Shown here: one piece after another, positions 1-5,266 of the stretch
Layout of the letters: each line of letters opens with the position of its first letter
Numbering within the stretch: position 1 is the stretch's first letter
DNA from: CAZKNJ01 sp964554185
GTDB lineage: Bacteria > 4484-113
Reading direction: 5' to 3'
DNA length: 5,266 bases
Assembly (NCBI GenBank): GCA_964554185.1
Contig: CAZKNJ010000084.1
Coordinates: forward strand, 1-5,266
The notes under the pieces: generated by a model
Databases searched by the model: none
Seen by the model: the letters and a program-made list of their open reading frames with translations, nothing else
Told to the model about the DNA's origin: nothing
Made by a program: the position numbers and the translations under genes

Positions 1-59
1 CGCACAAGTTGCTGGCCTGATTTAACCGGTGGCGGGTGGCGCGGGGGGCGCACACACCG

Positions 60-65
60 TATAAT
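60..65 (+). promoter_or_regulatory. Possible -10 hexamer (TATAAT) just upstream of the deacetylase
   Basis: A perfect TATAAT covers 60-65 and overlaps the ATG at 64. If it is a real -10 element, transcription would begin near 70-76 and the messenger would have almost no leader before the ATG at 76. No -35-like sequence sits 16-18 bp upstream, where the DNA is a GC-rich tract with a run of six G (43-48). In GC-rich DNA an exact TATAAT is uncommon, but one hexamer without a partner is weak evidence. Confidence 0.35.
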
Positions 66-75
66 GGGCGTCCCC

Positions 76-921
76 ATGTGGCGGCTTATCCAACGGGCGG
101 TGGCGATGGCGGCGATGCTGGCGCTGGTTATCGGCGCGGCGCCCGCCGCGGCGCAGGAAGCGGAGCATCCGATGCTGCCGTTCATCATGGACGTGCTGCC
201 GGAGAACATCGCCGACTTCAATATGGGCGAGGACGGCGGCCTGCTGGTCAAGGAAGTCCGGCGGGGCAGCCCCTACATCAAGGAAATTGCGCTCACCTTT
301 GACGACGGCCCGCATCCGCACTACACCGCAAAGCTGCTGGCGATACTGAATTACTACCGCGTGCCGGCGACCTTTTTCATGGTGGGGGTGCAGGCCGAGC
401 GTTACCCGGAATGGGTGCAGATGGTGCACCAGGAAGGGCACGAAATCGGCTGCCACACTTACGACCACTTCCGGCTGGTGAACCTGCCGCTGGACGAGCA
501 GATCTACCAGATTGAGGAGTTTTCCAGCCTCATCAACCGCCTCACCGGCTCCAAGCCGCGGCTGCTGCGGCCGCCCGGCGGGCAGTACAACCAATTCACG
601 GTTGACCTGATGAACCGCAACGGGATGGCGCTGGGGCTGTGGACCATCAACACCAAGGACACCGCCCCGCAGGCGGACTGGCGCAGCATCTACCGCCGGG
701 TGCTGGAAGAAGTGCAGCCGGGCGCCATCATCCTGATGCACGACGGCACGGACGTGACGGTGGAGATGCTGCCGGTGCTCATTGAGACCTTGCAGCGCCG
801 GGGCTACAGCTTCGTGACCATGAGCCAGATGATGGCGCACGCGAATGCGGATGTGCTGAACGGGAAAAACGGCCACGGCGACAACCAGCCCAAGGAAGAG
901 TGGCGCGTTTACACCTACTAG
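76..921 (+). CDS. Secreted polysaccharide deacetylase (NodB homology domain, carbohydrate esterase 4 type)
   Basis: Predicted metal-dependent deacetylase removing N- or O-acetyl groups from a polysaccharide outside the cytoplasm. Numbering below is from the ATG at 64; subtract 4 for the start chosen here. Residues 5-31 form a signal peptide: short basic start (MWRLIQR), Ala/Leu-rich core, then an AxA-type cleavage site in PAAA|QEA. The NodB domain follows from about residue 74. Motif 1 is TFDDGP (78-83; D80 predicted base, D81 metal ligand), motif 2 is HTYDH (H131, H135 metal ligands), motif 3 is RPPGG (169-173), motif 4 is LWTINTKD (192-199), and motif 5 is ILMHDG (223-228; H226). All catalytic positions are present, so it should be active. 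The ATG at 76 is preferred because it gives a compact signal peptide and the ATG at 64 lies inside a TATAAT; neither has a convincing Shine-Dalgarno. The frame is open to the left edge but has no other start codon. It converges on fabF. The substrate (peptidoglycan, chitin-like or exopolysaccharide) cannot be told. Confidence 0.93.
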   Translation: MWRLIQRAVAMAAMLALVIGAAPAAAQEAEHPMLPFIMDVLPENIADFNMGEDGGLLVKEVRRGSPYIKEIALTFDDGPHPHYTAKLLAILNYYRVPATFFMVGVQAERYPEWVQMVHQEGHEIGCHTYDHFRLVNLPLDEQIYQIEEFSSLINRLTGSKPRLLRPPGGQYNQFTVDLMNRNGMALGLWTINTKDTAPQADWRSIYRRVLEEVQPGAIILMHDGTDVTVEMLPVLIETLQRRGYSFVTMSQMMAHANADVLNGKNGHGDNQPKEEWRVYTY

Positions 922-951
922 GCGGCGAAGCGCACCGCCCTCACCGCACCC

Positions 952-2202
952 CTAGATTCGATCTTCCCCCCGCTTGAAGATGAGCACGGCGTTGTGGCCG
1001 CCGAAGCCGAAGGAGTTGCTCAGCGCGTACTCAAACTCGCGGGGAACGGCTTGATTGGGCGTGTAGTTGAGGTCGCATTCGGGGTCGGGATTCTCGTAGT
1101 TGATGGTCGGCGGAATCACCTGCCGCGACAGCGCGCCGAGGGTCACGATGCCCTCCGACACGCCGGCCGCGCCGAGCAGGTGGCCGTGCATGGACTTGGA
1201 GGAGGAGATGTTGAGCTGGTAGGCGTAGTCGCCGAATACTTTTTTTATCCCCTCGGTCTCGTTCTTGTCGTTGAGTTCGGTGGAAGTGCCGTGGGCGTTG
1301 ATGTAGCCGATGTCCTCCGGCTGCAGGCCCGCATCCGCCAGCGCCTGCGCCATGGCCTGGGCCGCGCCGGCGCCGCCGGGCGCGGGTGCGGTGATGTGGT
1401 AGGCGTCGCAGGTGGAGCCGTAGCCCACAATCTCGCCGTATATCTTCGCGCCGCGCGCCTTCGCCGTCTCGTAGTCCTCCAGAATCACTGCGCCGGCGCC
1501 CTCGCCCATCACGAAGCCGTCGCGCTTGGCGTCAAAGGGACGGGAGCCGCGATGGGGCTCGTCGTTCCAGCTGGCAGTGATGGCCTTCATCACGCAGAAG
1601 CCGCTCAGGCCCATCTCGCTGATGGCCGCTTCCGCGCCGCCGGCAATGCACGCGTCCAAGTAGCCGTGACGGATGGCATGGAAGGCTTCGCCCATGGTGT
1701 GGTTGCTGGTGCTGCACGCGCTGATGATGGCGAAGTTGGAGCCGGTGATGCCGGTCTGGATGGCAATCACCGCCGCGCCGGTGTTGGCGATGGCGTTGGG
1801 GATGAACAGCGGGCTCACGCGACTGGGCCCGCGCTCAATCAGCGTGGCGGTTTGGGTGAAGATGGTTTGCAGGCCGCCGATGCCGCTGCCGTAGTAGATG
1901 CCGATGCGGCCGCGGTTATCGTCGGTGACGGCAAGCCCCGACTGCTCCAGCGCCATCATCGCCGAGCCCACGGAGAGCGCGATGTAGGAATCGTAACGGC
2001 GCGCGTCCTTGGGATTCATGTACTGCTCGGGATGGAAGTCGCGCACCTGGGCGCCAATCTTCACCGGGTAGTTGGTGGTGTCCAGCCCTTCAATCAGCCG
2101 CACGCCGCTCTCGCCGGCGAACACGGCGTCCAGCAGCGGCTGGTGGCCGCTGCCGAAGCAAGTAACCGCACCCATTCCCGTAATCACCACGCGTCGTTTC
2201 AT
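952..2202 (-). CDS. fabF: 3-oxoacyl-[acyl-carrier-protein] synthase II (KAS II)
   Basis: Condensing enzyme of type II fatty acid synthesis in the cytoplasm: joins acyl groups with malonyl-ACP, releasing CO2, to give 3-oxoacyl-ACP. At 416 residues it is close to the usual FabF length of about 410. The start MKRRVVITGMGAVTC is typical. The catalytic cysteine is C163 in SACSTSNH, the first histidine H304 in NAHGTST, the lysine K336 in SSSKSMHGH and the second histidine H341; the C-H-H triad is complete and C163 matches the E. coli number. The glycine-rich GEGAGAVILE (233-242) and C-terminal SNSFGFGGHN (395-404) are also family hallmarks. The ATG has a ribosome binding site 6-7 bases upstream. 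It lies 28 bp downstream of fabG and is probably co-transcribed. No acpP lies between them, unlike the common fabG-acpP-fabF order. A KAS domain for a specialised polyketide or secondary lipid is possible but less likely given the neighbours. Confidence 0.95.
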   Translation of the reverse strand: MKRRVVITGMGAVTCFGSGHQPLLDAVFAGESGVRLIEGLDTTNYPVKIGAQVRDFHPEQYMNPKDARRYDSYIALSVGSAMMALEQSGLAVTDDNRGRIGIYYGSGIGGLQTIFTQTATLIERGPSRVSPLFIPNAIANTGAAVIAIQTGITGSNFAIISACSTSNHTMGEAFHAIRHGYLDACIAGGAEAAISEMGLSGFCVMKAITASWNDEPHRGSRPFDAKRDGFVMGEGAGAVILEDYETAKARGAKIYGEIVGYGSTCDAYHITAPAPGGAGAAQAMAQALADAGLQPEDIGYINAHGTSTELNDKNETEGIKKVFGDYAYQLNISSSKSMHGHLLGAAGVSEGIVTLGALSRQVIPPTINYENPDPECDLNYTPNQAVPREFEYALSNSFGFGGHNAVLIFKRGEDRI

Positions 2203-2208
2203 AGATGA

Positions 2209-2214
2209 TCTCCC
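2209..2214 (-). promoter_or_regulatory. Ribosome binding site of fabF
   Basis: GGGAGA read on the minus strand, ending 6 bases before the ATG at 2202. This supports the chosen start and places the site inside the 28-bp fabG-fabF gap. I see no promoter in that gap. Confidence 0.7.
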
Positions 2215-2230
2215 GGCTCCAGCAAGTGTA

Positions 2231-2980
2231 TCAGAGGCGCAGGCCTCCGCCGTTTATGTGAAGGGTAGCTCCGTTGATGTAACTCGCCGCATCGGAAAGG
2301 AGGAAGCAGATGGCGGGCGCAACTTCCGACGGTTCGCCCAGCCGCTTGCAGATTATCTGCTCCAGCACCGACTCCAGGAACTTATCCCGCAGGTTGGCGG
2401 TCATATCCGTGCGGATGATTCCGGGGACGACCGCGTTGGCGCGCACGCCGCGTGTGCCATACTCCAGCGCCACCGACTTGGCAAAGGCGACGATGCCGGC
2501 CTTGGACGCCGCGTAGGCGCTCTGGCCGAAGCTGCCGATGCTGCCGGCGATGCTGCTCACCATCACGATGGACCCGCCGTGCTTGGCCATCGCCTTGATG
2601 ACCTCGTGGGTGACGTAGAACACGGAGTTGAGGTTGTCGCGCACGCAGCCTTCCCACTGCTCCGGCGTGGTGGAATGGATAAGGGAGTCGTAGCGCACGC
2701 CGGCGTTGTTTACCAGCAGGTGAATCGTCTCCTCGCGCTCCAGGATGGCGGCTACCGCCGTAGCCACCTGCGAGTGGTCGGTGGCGTTGAAGGGCGCAAG
2801 CTCGGCCGTCCCGCCGGCGGCACGCACCGCTTCCGCCACTTCCTCCGCGCTCTCGCGGTTCTTCAGGTAGTTGATATATACCTTGGCACCGCTGGCGCCC
2901 AGCAGCTTGGCGGTTTCCGCGCCGATGCCACGGCTGGCGCCGGTTACCAGGGCGACGCGTCCGGAGAAATCAAACTTCAC
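2231..2980 (-). CDS. fabG: 3-oxoacyl-[acyl-carrier-protein] reductase (short-chain dehydrogenase)
   Basis: NADPH-dependent reductase converting 3-oxoacyl-ACP to (R)-3-hydroxyacyl-ACP in fatty acid synthesis. The 249 residues are the normal classical SDR length. The Rossmann cofactor motif is TGASRGIG (13-20), the structural motif NNAG (91-94), and the catalytic set N116, S143, Y156 and K160 is complete (Y156-xxx-K160 in YAASK). VVPGIIRTDMT (184-194) and the C-terminal GGG next to the end fit FabG. The start used here is GTG, since MKFDFSGRVALVTG aligns with the usual FabG N-terminus. This start is poorly served: the strong Shine-Dalgarno lies 24 bases away, and an in-frame TGA at 3004-3002 limits any extension to seven codons. 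Its position before fabF argues for fatty acid synthesis, though an acetoacetyl-CoA reductase or another SDR cannot be excluded on sequence alone. Confidence 0.92.
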   Translation of the reverse strand: MKFDFSGRVALVTGASRGIGAETAKLLGASGAKVYINYLKNRESAEEVAEAVRAAGGTAELAPFNATDHSQVATAVAAILEREETIHLLVNNAGVRYDSLIHSTTPEQWEGCVRDNLNSVFYVTHEVIKAMAKHGGSIVMVSSIAGSIGSFGQSAYAASKAGIVAFAKSVALEYGTRGVRANAVVPGIIRTDMTANLRDKFLESVLEQIICKRLGEPSEVAPAICFLLSDAASYINGATLHINGGGLRL

Positions 2981-3001
2981 ACCTTGCGGCTGCGTAACGG
3001 C

Positions 3002-3010
3002 TCACCTCCT
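3002..3010 (-). promoter_or_regulatory. Strong Shine-Dalgarno upstream of fabG, unusually far from its start
   Basis: AGGAGGTGA on the minus strand is a near-perfect anti-16S match. From the end of GGAGG (3005) to the GTG at 2980 there are 24 bases, against the usual 5-10. The only in-frame codon at normal spacing (9 bases) is ACG at 2995-2993, which is one transition away from ATG. The site therefore casts doubt on the exact start of fabG. Confidence 0.75.
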
Positions 3011-3031
3011 CCCAGAATCAGTGTTAGCAGG

Positions 3032-3040
3032 AATATAGCA
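3032..3040 (-). promoter_or_regulatory. Extended -10 promoter for fabG-fabF
   Basis: On the minus strand this reads TGCTATATT, an extended -10 element (TGn followed by TATATT, five of six matches to TATAAT). Initiation would fall near the A at about 3025, leaving a leader of roughly 45 bases that contains the fabG Shine-Dalgarno. There is no good -35 hexamer at 17 bp upstream, which is tolerable for an extended -10 promoter. The surrounding AT-rich patch stands out from the GC-rich coding DNA on both sides. Confidence 0.5.
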
Positions 3041-3092
3041 CATTCGTTTAACTTCCCGCCGCCCGCAGCGAACATTTAGCAACTAAGCGCTT

Positions 3093-3097
3093 GGGAG
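3093..3097 (+). promoter_or_regulatory. Ribosome binding site that fixes the lpxA start
   Basis: GGGAG lies 5 bases before the ATG at 3103. It overlaps the upstream in-frame TTG at 3091, so TTG is not the start and the protein begins MLIHRTAIVHP, as LpxA proteins normally do. Confidence 0.75.
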
Positions 3098-3102
3098 CGG
3101 TT

Positions 3103-3963
3103 ATGCTGATTCATCGCACGGCTATCGTGCATCCGGAAGCGAAACTGGAGCCGGGCGGCGAGATCGGAGCCTATTCGGTCATCGGCCGCAACGTCACCAT
3201 CGGCGCGGACACCGCCGTGGGCAGCCACGCCATCATCGGCGAGAACACTACCATCGGCGCCGGCTGCAAAATAAGCTCCCACGCCGTCATCGGCACCGAA
3301 CCCCAGGACCTCAAGTACAACGGCGAGCAGTCCTACGTGGAAATCGGCGCGGGCGTGCACATCCGCGAGTTCGTCACCATCAACCGCGGCAGCAAGAAAG
3401 GCTCGGCCACCCGCGTGGGCGACCACTCGCTGCTGATGACCGGCGTGCATGTGGCGCACGACTGCCAGATCGGCCAGAACGTGATAATGGCCAACCTCGC
3501 CACCCTGGCCGGGCATTGCACAGTAGGCGACAACGCCGTGCTGGGCGGCATGGCGGTGGTGCACCAGTTCGTGCGCGTCGGCAAGATTGCGATGGTCGGC
3601 GGCACCAGCGGGCTGTTGCAGGACGCGCCGCCGTTCATGATGGTATTCGGCCCCGCACCGGCGCGGGTAGTGAACATCAACCACATCGGCCTCAAGCGCA
3701 ACGGCGTGAAGCCGGAGGTGCGGCTGCACCTGCGCCAGGCCTTCCACATCCTCTACCGCCAGGGGCTGACGCTCCGGGACGCGGTGGCGAAGATACGCGA
3801 GACGCTGCCGGAAAGCGAAGAGCTGAACCACCTGCTGGACTTTTACCGCACCAGCGAACGCGGCATCTGCCGCTCCACTTTGTCGGTGGCGGAGGGCCAT
3901 CCGGCCGAGGCCGAGCCGCACGGCTTCCCCGACGAGCTGACGACGAGCATCCCGGCGACGTAG
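3103..3963 (+). CDS. lpxA: UDP-N-acetylglucosamine acyltransferase
   Basis: First step of lipid A synthesis in the cytoplasm: transfers an (R)-3-hydroxyacyl chain from ACP to the 3-OH of UDP-GlcNAc; active as a trimer in known members. Of 286 residues, about 4-180 are hexapeptide repeats ([LIV]-G-x4) forming a left-handed beta-helix, and 190-257 form the helical C-terminal domain. The catalytic histidine is H119 in HVAHDC (E. coli H125); K71 in QDLKY (E. coli K76), H138 in LAGH (H144) and H154 in VHQF (H160) are also kept. G167 aligns with E. coli G173, the acyl-chain ruler position, suggesting a long hydroxyacyl donor. The family normally ends near RG-x-R (here about 257); this protein continues for about 29 residues, rich in Glu, Pro and Ala, that I do not recognise. 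It stands apart from fabZ, lpxB and lpxD within this window and diverges from fabG-fabF, whose product it would use. Confidence 0.95.
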   Translation: MLIHRTAIVHPEAKLEPGGEIGAYSVIGRNVTIGADTAVGSHAIIGENTTIGAGCKISSHAVIGTEPQDLKYNGEQSYVEIGAGVHIREFVTINRGSKKGSATRVGDHSLLMTGVHVAHDCQIGQNVIMANLATLAGHCTVGDNAVLGGMAVVHQFVRVGKIAMVGGTSGLLQDAPPFMMVFGPAPARVVNINHIGLKRNGVKPEVRLHLRQAFHILYRQGLTLRDAVAKIRETLPESEELNHLLDFYRTSERGICRSTLSVAEGHPAEAEPHGFPDELTTSIPAT

Positions 3964-3988
3964 GGGGGCTGGATCGTTGCTTTTCTTC

Positions 3989-4002
3989 GGCGCTTCCGCG
4001 CC
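3989..4002. terminator. Short GC hairpin between convergent genes
   Basis: GGCGC (3989-3993), loop TTCC, GCGCC (3998-4002): a perfect five-pair stem in the 52-bp gap between the stops of lpxA and the repeat-protein gene. It could end transcription from both sides, but neither strand has a T-run after the stem, so it is not a canonical intrinsic terminator. Confidence 0.25.
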
Positions 4003-4015
4003 ACACAACTGAAAG

Positions 4016-5266
4016 CTATCTTGGGTAGTTCTTTAGCACAAGTGCATCTTCCCCACCTCCCCCAACGTCATTCACACCATTTGGCGCTGCCTCTGCGCCA
4101 TCCGTGAAGCCCTCCTGGCCGCTTACCAGATTCACCACCCCCTGGGCAGAAGCCACTTGAAGCACGGGAATACCGATTGCACCTTCAACGCTTTGCCATT
4201 GGCCTCCTATGTTCTCGGCAGTCCCGCCAATGTAAAGGTCTCCAGAAGCGTCTAGCGAGAGAGCGGAAGCTATGTCATCCACGTCCTGCGCCCCCCAGGT
4301 TTTACTGGACCGCAAATCTCCCCCAAAGCCGAAGCGCAATAAGAGGATATCCCAACCTCCTCCCGGATGAATGTCTGTTGACCCCACTGCGATCAAGCTG
4401 TTCTCCTCTGCCACCAGCGAGCCCAGGCCCTCCGAGGCGCTTGTACCCCAGGTTAGAGCCCACCGCACCGCGCCGTCCAGCTCTAGTGCCATGAGCAGCG
4501 CGTCGCGGTCGCCCTCCCCGAAACTCCTTGTGTTGCCTACTGCATAGAGGGTGCCAGCGTGCTCCCACATACTGTGGATGACATCCCCCTGCTCACCGCC
4601 GTATACTTCCGCCCACTCAGGCAGTCCTGACGAGCTAAACCGCAGGACGAAAGCTTCAGACCCGCCAGCGCCGAAGCTGTATGTATTACCGCACACATAT
4701 ACGCCGTCAGCCGCTGCCGCTACATCTCTTGCATAGTCGTAATCATCTCCACCCCATGTAACCGCCCACTGGATTTCCCCCTCTGGGTCGAACCTGCACA
4801 ACAGCACGTCGTCCTTGCCACCCCACTCCAGGTATGAGCCGCATACATACATATTGCCGTCCGTGTCAACAGCCATGCTGGCCGCCCTTTCGTAAGCCGC
4901 CGTTCCCCAGGTCTTCGCCCAGAGAAGCTCTCCGTTTATGCGGTATTTCAGCAGCAGGATGTCATCTTTACCCGCACCATAGGACGATGTTACAGCAAGA
5001 ACGCAGACCTGGTTGTCAGCTGTACCCTCGATTGCACGCGCGCTTTCGAATTCTTCGCCACCCCACGTCTTGGCCCATGCAACTGCCCCTGAGGAGTCGT
5101 AGTTTATGAGCAGAACATCTGCATCCCCTCGTCCATAGCTGCGGGTACCTCCCGCCATCAACACACCTCCTTCAATCAGGTGCATTGCTCCAGACACCCA
5201 ATCGTCCTGCTCGCCGCCCCAAGTATGCACCCACTCGTCGCGCTCGTTGACGATGAAGGTGAAGGG
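4016..5266 (-). CDS. Partial tandem-repeat protein, SBBP / beta-propeller type (start off the window)
   Basis: The frame stays open through the right edge, so 416 C-terminal residues are visible and the start, any signal peptide and any upstream domains are missing. The GTG at 5230 is not a start: it lies within a repeat, and the preceding residues (ERDEWVHTWGG) continue the pattern. The visible part is built of units of 51-52 residues, each opening with WAxTWGG and continuing through a small-residue stretch, a YVxG-like strand, SFGxG and DxLLLxxxxxG. This matches my memory of SBBP-repeat proteins, which are predicted to fold as beta-propellers and are usually exported or on the surface. No enzymatic motif is seen and no function can be assigned; binding or adhesion is only a guess. 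The last unit is irregular and the protein ends shortly after a DALVLKNY strand. GC content is visibly lower than in the other four genes. It converges on lpxA. Confidence 0.8.
   Translation of the reverse strand, partial: PFTFIVNERDEWVHTWGGEQDDWVSGAMHLIEGGVLMAGGTRSYGRGDADVLLINYDSSGAVAWAKTWGGEEFESARAIEGTADNQVCVLAVTSSYGAGKDDILLLKYRINGELLWAKTWGTAAYERAASMAVDTDGNMYVCGSYLEWGGKDDVLLCRFDPEGEIQWAVTWGGDDYDYARDVAAAADGVYVCGNTYSFGAGGSEAFVLRFSSSGLPEWAEVYGGEQGDVIHSMWEHAGTLYAVGNTRSFGEGDRDALLMALELDGAVRWALTWGTSASEGLGSLVAEENSLIAVGSTDIHPGGGWDILLLRFGFGGDLRSSKTWGAQDVDDIASALSLDASGDLYIGGTAENIGGQWQSVEGAIGIPVLQVASAQGVVNLVSGQEGFTDGAEAAPNGVNDVGGGGEDALVLKNYPR
4310..5233 (-). repeat. Six regular coding repeats of 51-52 codons (WAxTWGG units)
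   Basis: Units begin at the Trp codons ending at 5233, 5077, 4921, 4768, 4615 and 4462, giving 52, 52, 51, 51, 51 and 51 codons. First residues of each are WVHTWGG, WAKTWGG, WAKTWGT, WAVTWGG, WAEVYGG and WALTWGT. The repetition is clear in the protein but diverged in the DNA, so the array is old rather than a recent expansion. A seventh, irregular unit (SSKTWGA) begins at 4309. Confidence 0.85.

Larger units (their letters stand above)
2981..3102. promoter_or_regulatory. Divergent intergenic region between fabG and lpxA
   Basis: A 122-bp segment from which fabG-fabF run left and lpxA runs right. Besides the minus-strand promoter and Shine-Dalgarno listed separately, a weak plus-strand promoter is possible: TTAGCA (3024-3029), 17 bp, then TTTAAC (3047-3052), each matching four of six consensus bases. 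The two promoters would overlap, so a regulator bound here could affect both directions. I see no clear palindromic operator. Confidence 0.4.

Noticed and set aside
545..588. RPPGG in place of the common RPPYG in NodB motif 3 as a sign of a defective deacetylase
   Set aside because: From memory, RPPGG followed by a Tyr-Asn-like pair occurs in other members of the family, and the metal ligands and catalytic residues are intact.
22..876. A 284-codon minus-strand frame antisense to the deacetylase
   Set aside because: The product is His/Arg/Val-rich with no motif, while the plus strand has all five NodB motifs.
921..939. GGCGG ... CCGCC inverted repeat in the 30-bp gap between the deacetylase and fabF, as a terminator
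   Set aside because: Five pairs around a nine-base loop with no T-run on either strand, in DNA so GC-rich that this is expected by chance.
994..2208. A 404-codon open frame on the plus strand antisense to fabF
   Set aside because: It mirrors fabF in a high-GC region, where stop codons are rare on the opposite strand. Its product is rich in Ala, Gly, Val, His and Arg with no family motif, while the minus frame has every FabF active-site residue.
2972..3006. An 11-codon leader frame (GTG at 3006, TGA overlapping the first codons of fabG) that might couple translation to fabG
   Set aside because: Its start overlaps the Shine-Dalgarno itself, its product has no attenuator-like run of codons, and nothing distinguishes it from chance.
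2072..3079. A 335-codon plus-strand frame antisense to the end of fabF and all of fabG
   Set aside because: It spans two well-supported genes and their intergenic gaps and has no recognisable domain; this is a GC-driven shadow.
3091..3102. TTG at 3091 as the start of lpxA
   Set aside because: It would place the Shine-Dalgarno GGGAG inside the coding region; the ATG at 3103 has correct spacing and the family N-terminus.
3076..4008. A 310-codon minus-strand frame antisense to lpxA
   Set aside because: It is a shadow of lpxA with a His/Ala/Val-rich low-complexity product, and it crosses the lpxA promoter region without a ribosome binding site that I can see.
5228..5230. GTG at 5230 as the start of the repeat protein
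   Set aside because: The frame is open to the edge and upstream residues continue the WxxTWGG repeat, so this is an internal valine.

Overview
The window is GC-rich bacterial DNA from a Gram-negative (diderm) organism. The best evidence for that is a full-length lpxA, the first enzyme of lipid A synthesis, beside fatty-acid synthesis genes and a secreted NodB-type deacetylase. Nothing here fixes the phylum. It carries four complete protein genes and one gene cut by the right edge, with no RNA gene, CRISPR array, transposon or attachment site that I can support.

Layout from left to right: (1) 76-921, plus strand: a secreted polysaccharide deacetylase with a signal peptide. (2) 952-2202, minus strand: FabF, 3-oxoacyl-ACP synthase II. 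(3) 2231-2980, minus strand: FabG, 3-oxoacyl-ACP reductase, 28 bp upstream of fabF and almost certainly in the same transcript. (4) 2981-3102: a 122-bp divergent intergenic region with a good extended -10 promoter facing fabG and a clear ribosome binding site facing lpxA. (5) 3103-3963, plus strand: LpxA, UDP-GlcNAc acyltransferase, with an unusual C-terminal tail. (6) 4016 to beyond 5266, minus strand: a tandem-repeat protein of about 51 residues per unit (SBBP / beta-propeller type), whose start lies off the window.

The central three genes make biochemical sense together. FabF elongates acyl-ACP to 3-oxoacyl-ACP, FabG reduces this to (R)-3-hydroxyacyl-ACP, and LpxA transfers that product onto UDP-GlcNAc to begin lipid A. 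The divergent promoter region between them is therefore a plausible control point for acyl supply and use. The deacetylase probably acts on an envelope or exported polysaccharide. The repeat protein looks unrelated and is visibly lower in GC.

I found no clearly new biological system. The points most worth a second look are the misplaced Shine-Dalgarno of fabG, the fabGF/lpxA divergent arrangement, the irregular last blade of the repeat protein, and the TATAAT hexamer that overlaps the annotatable upstream ATG of the deacetylase.
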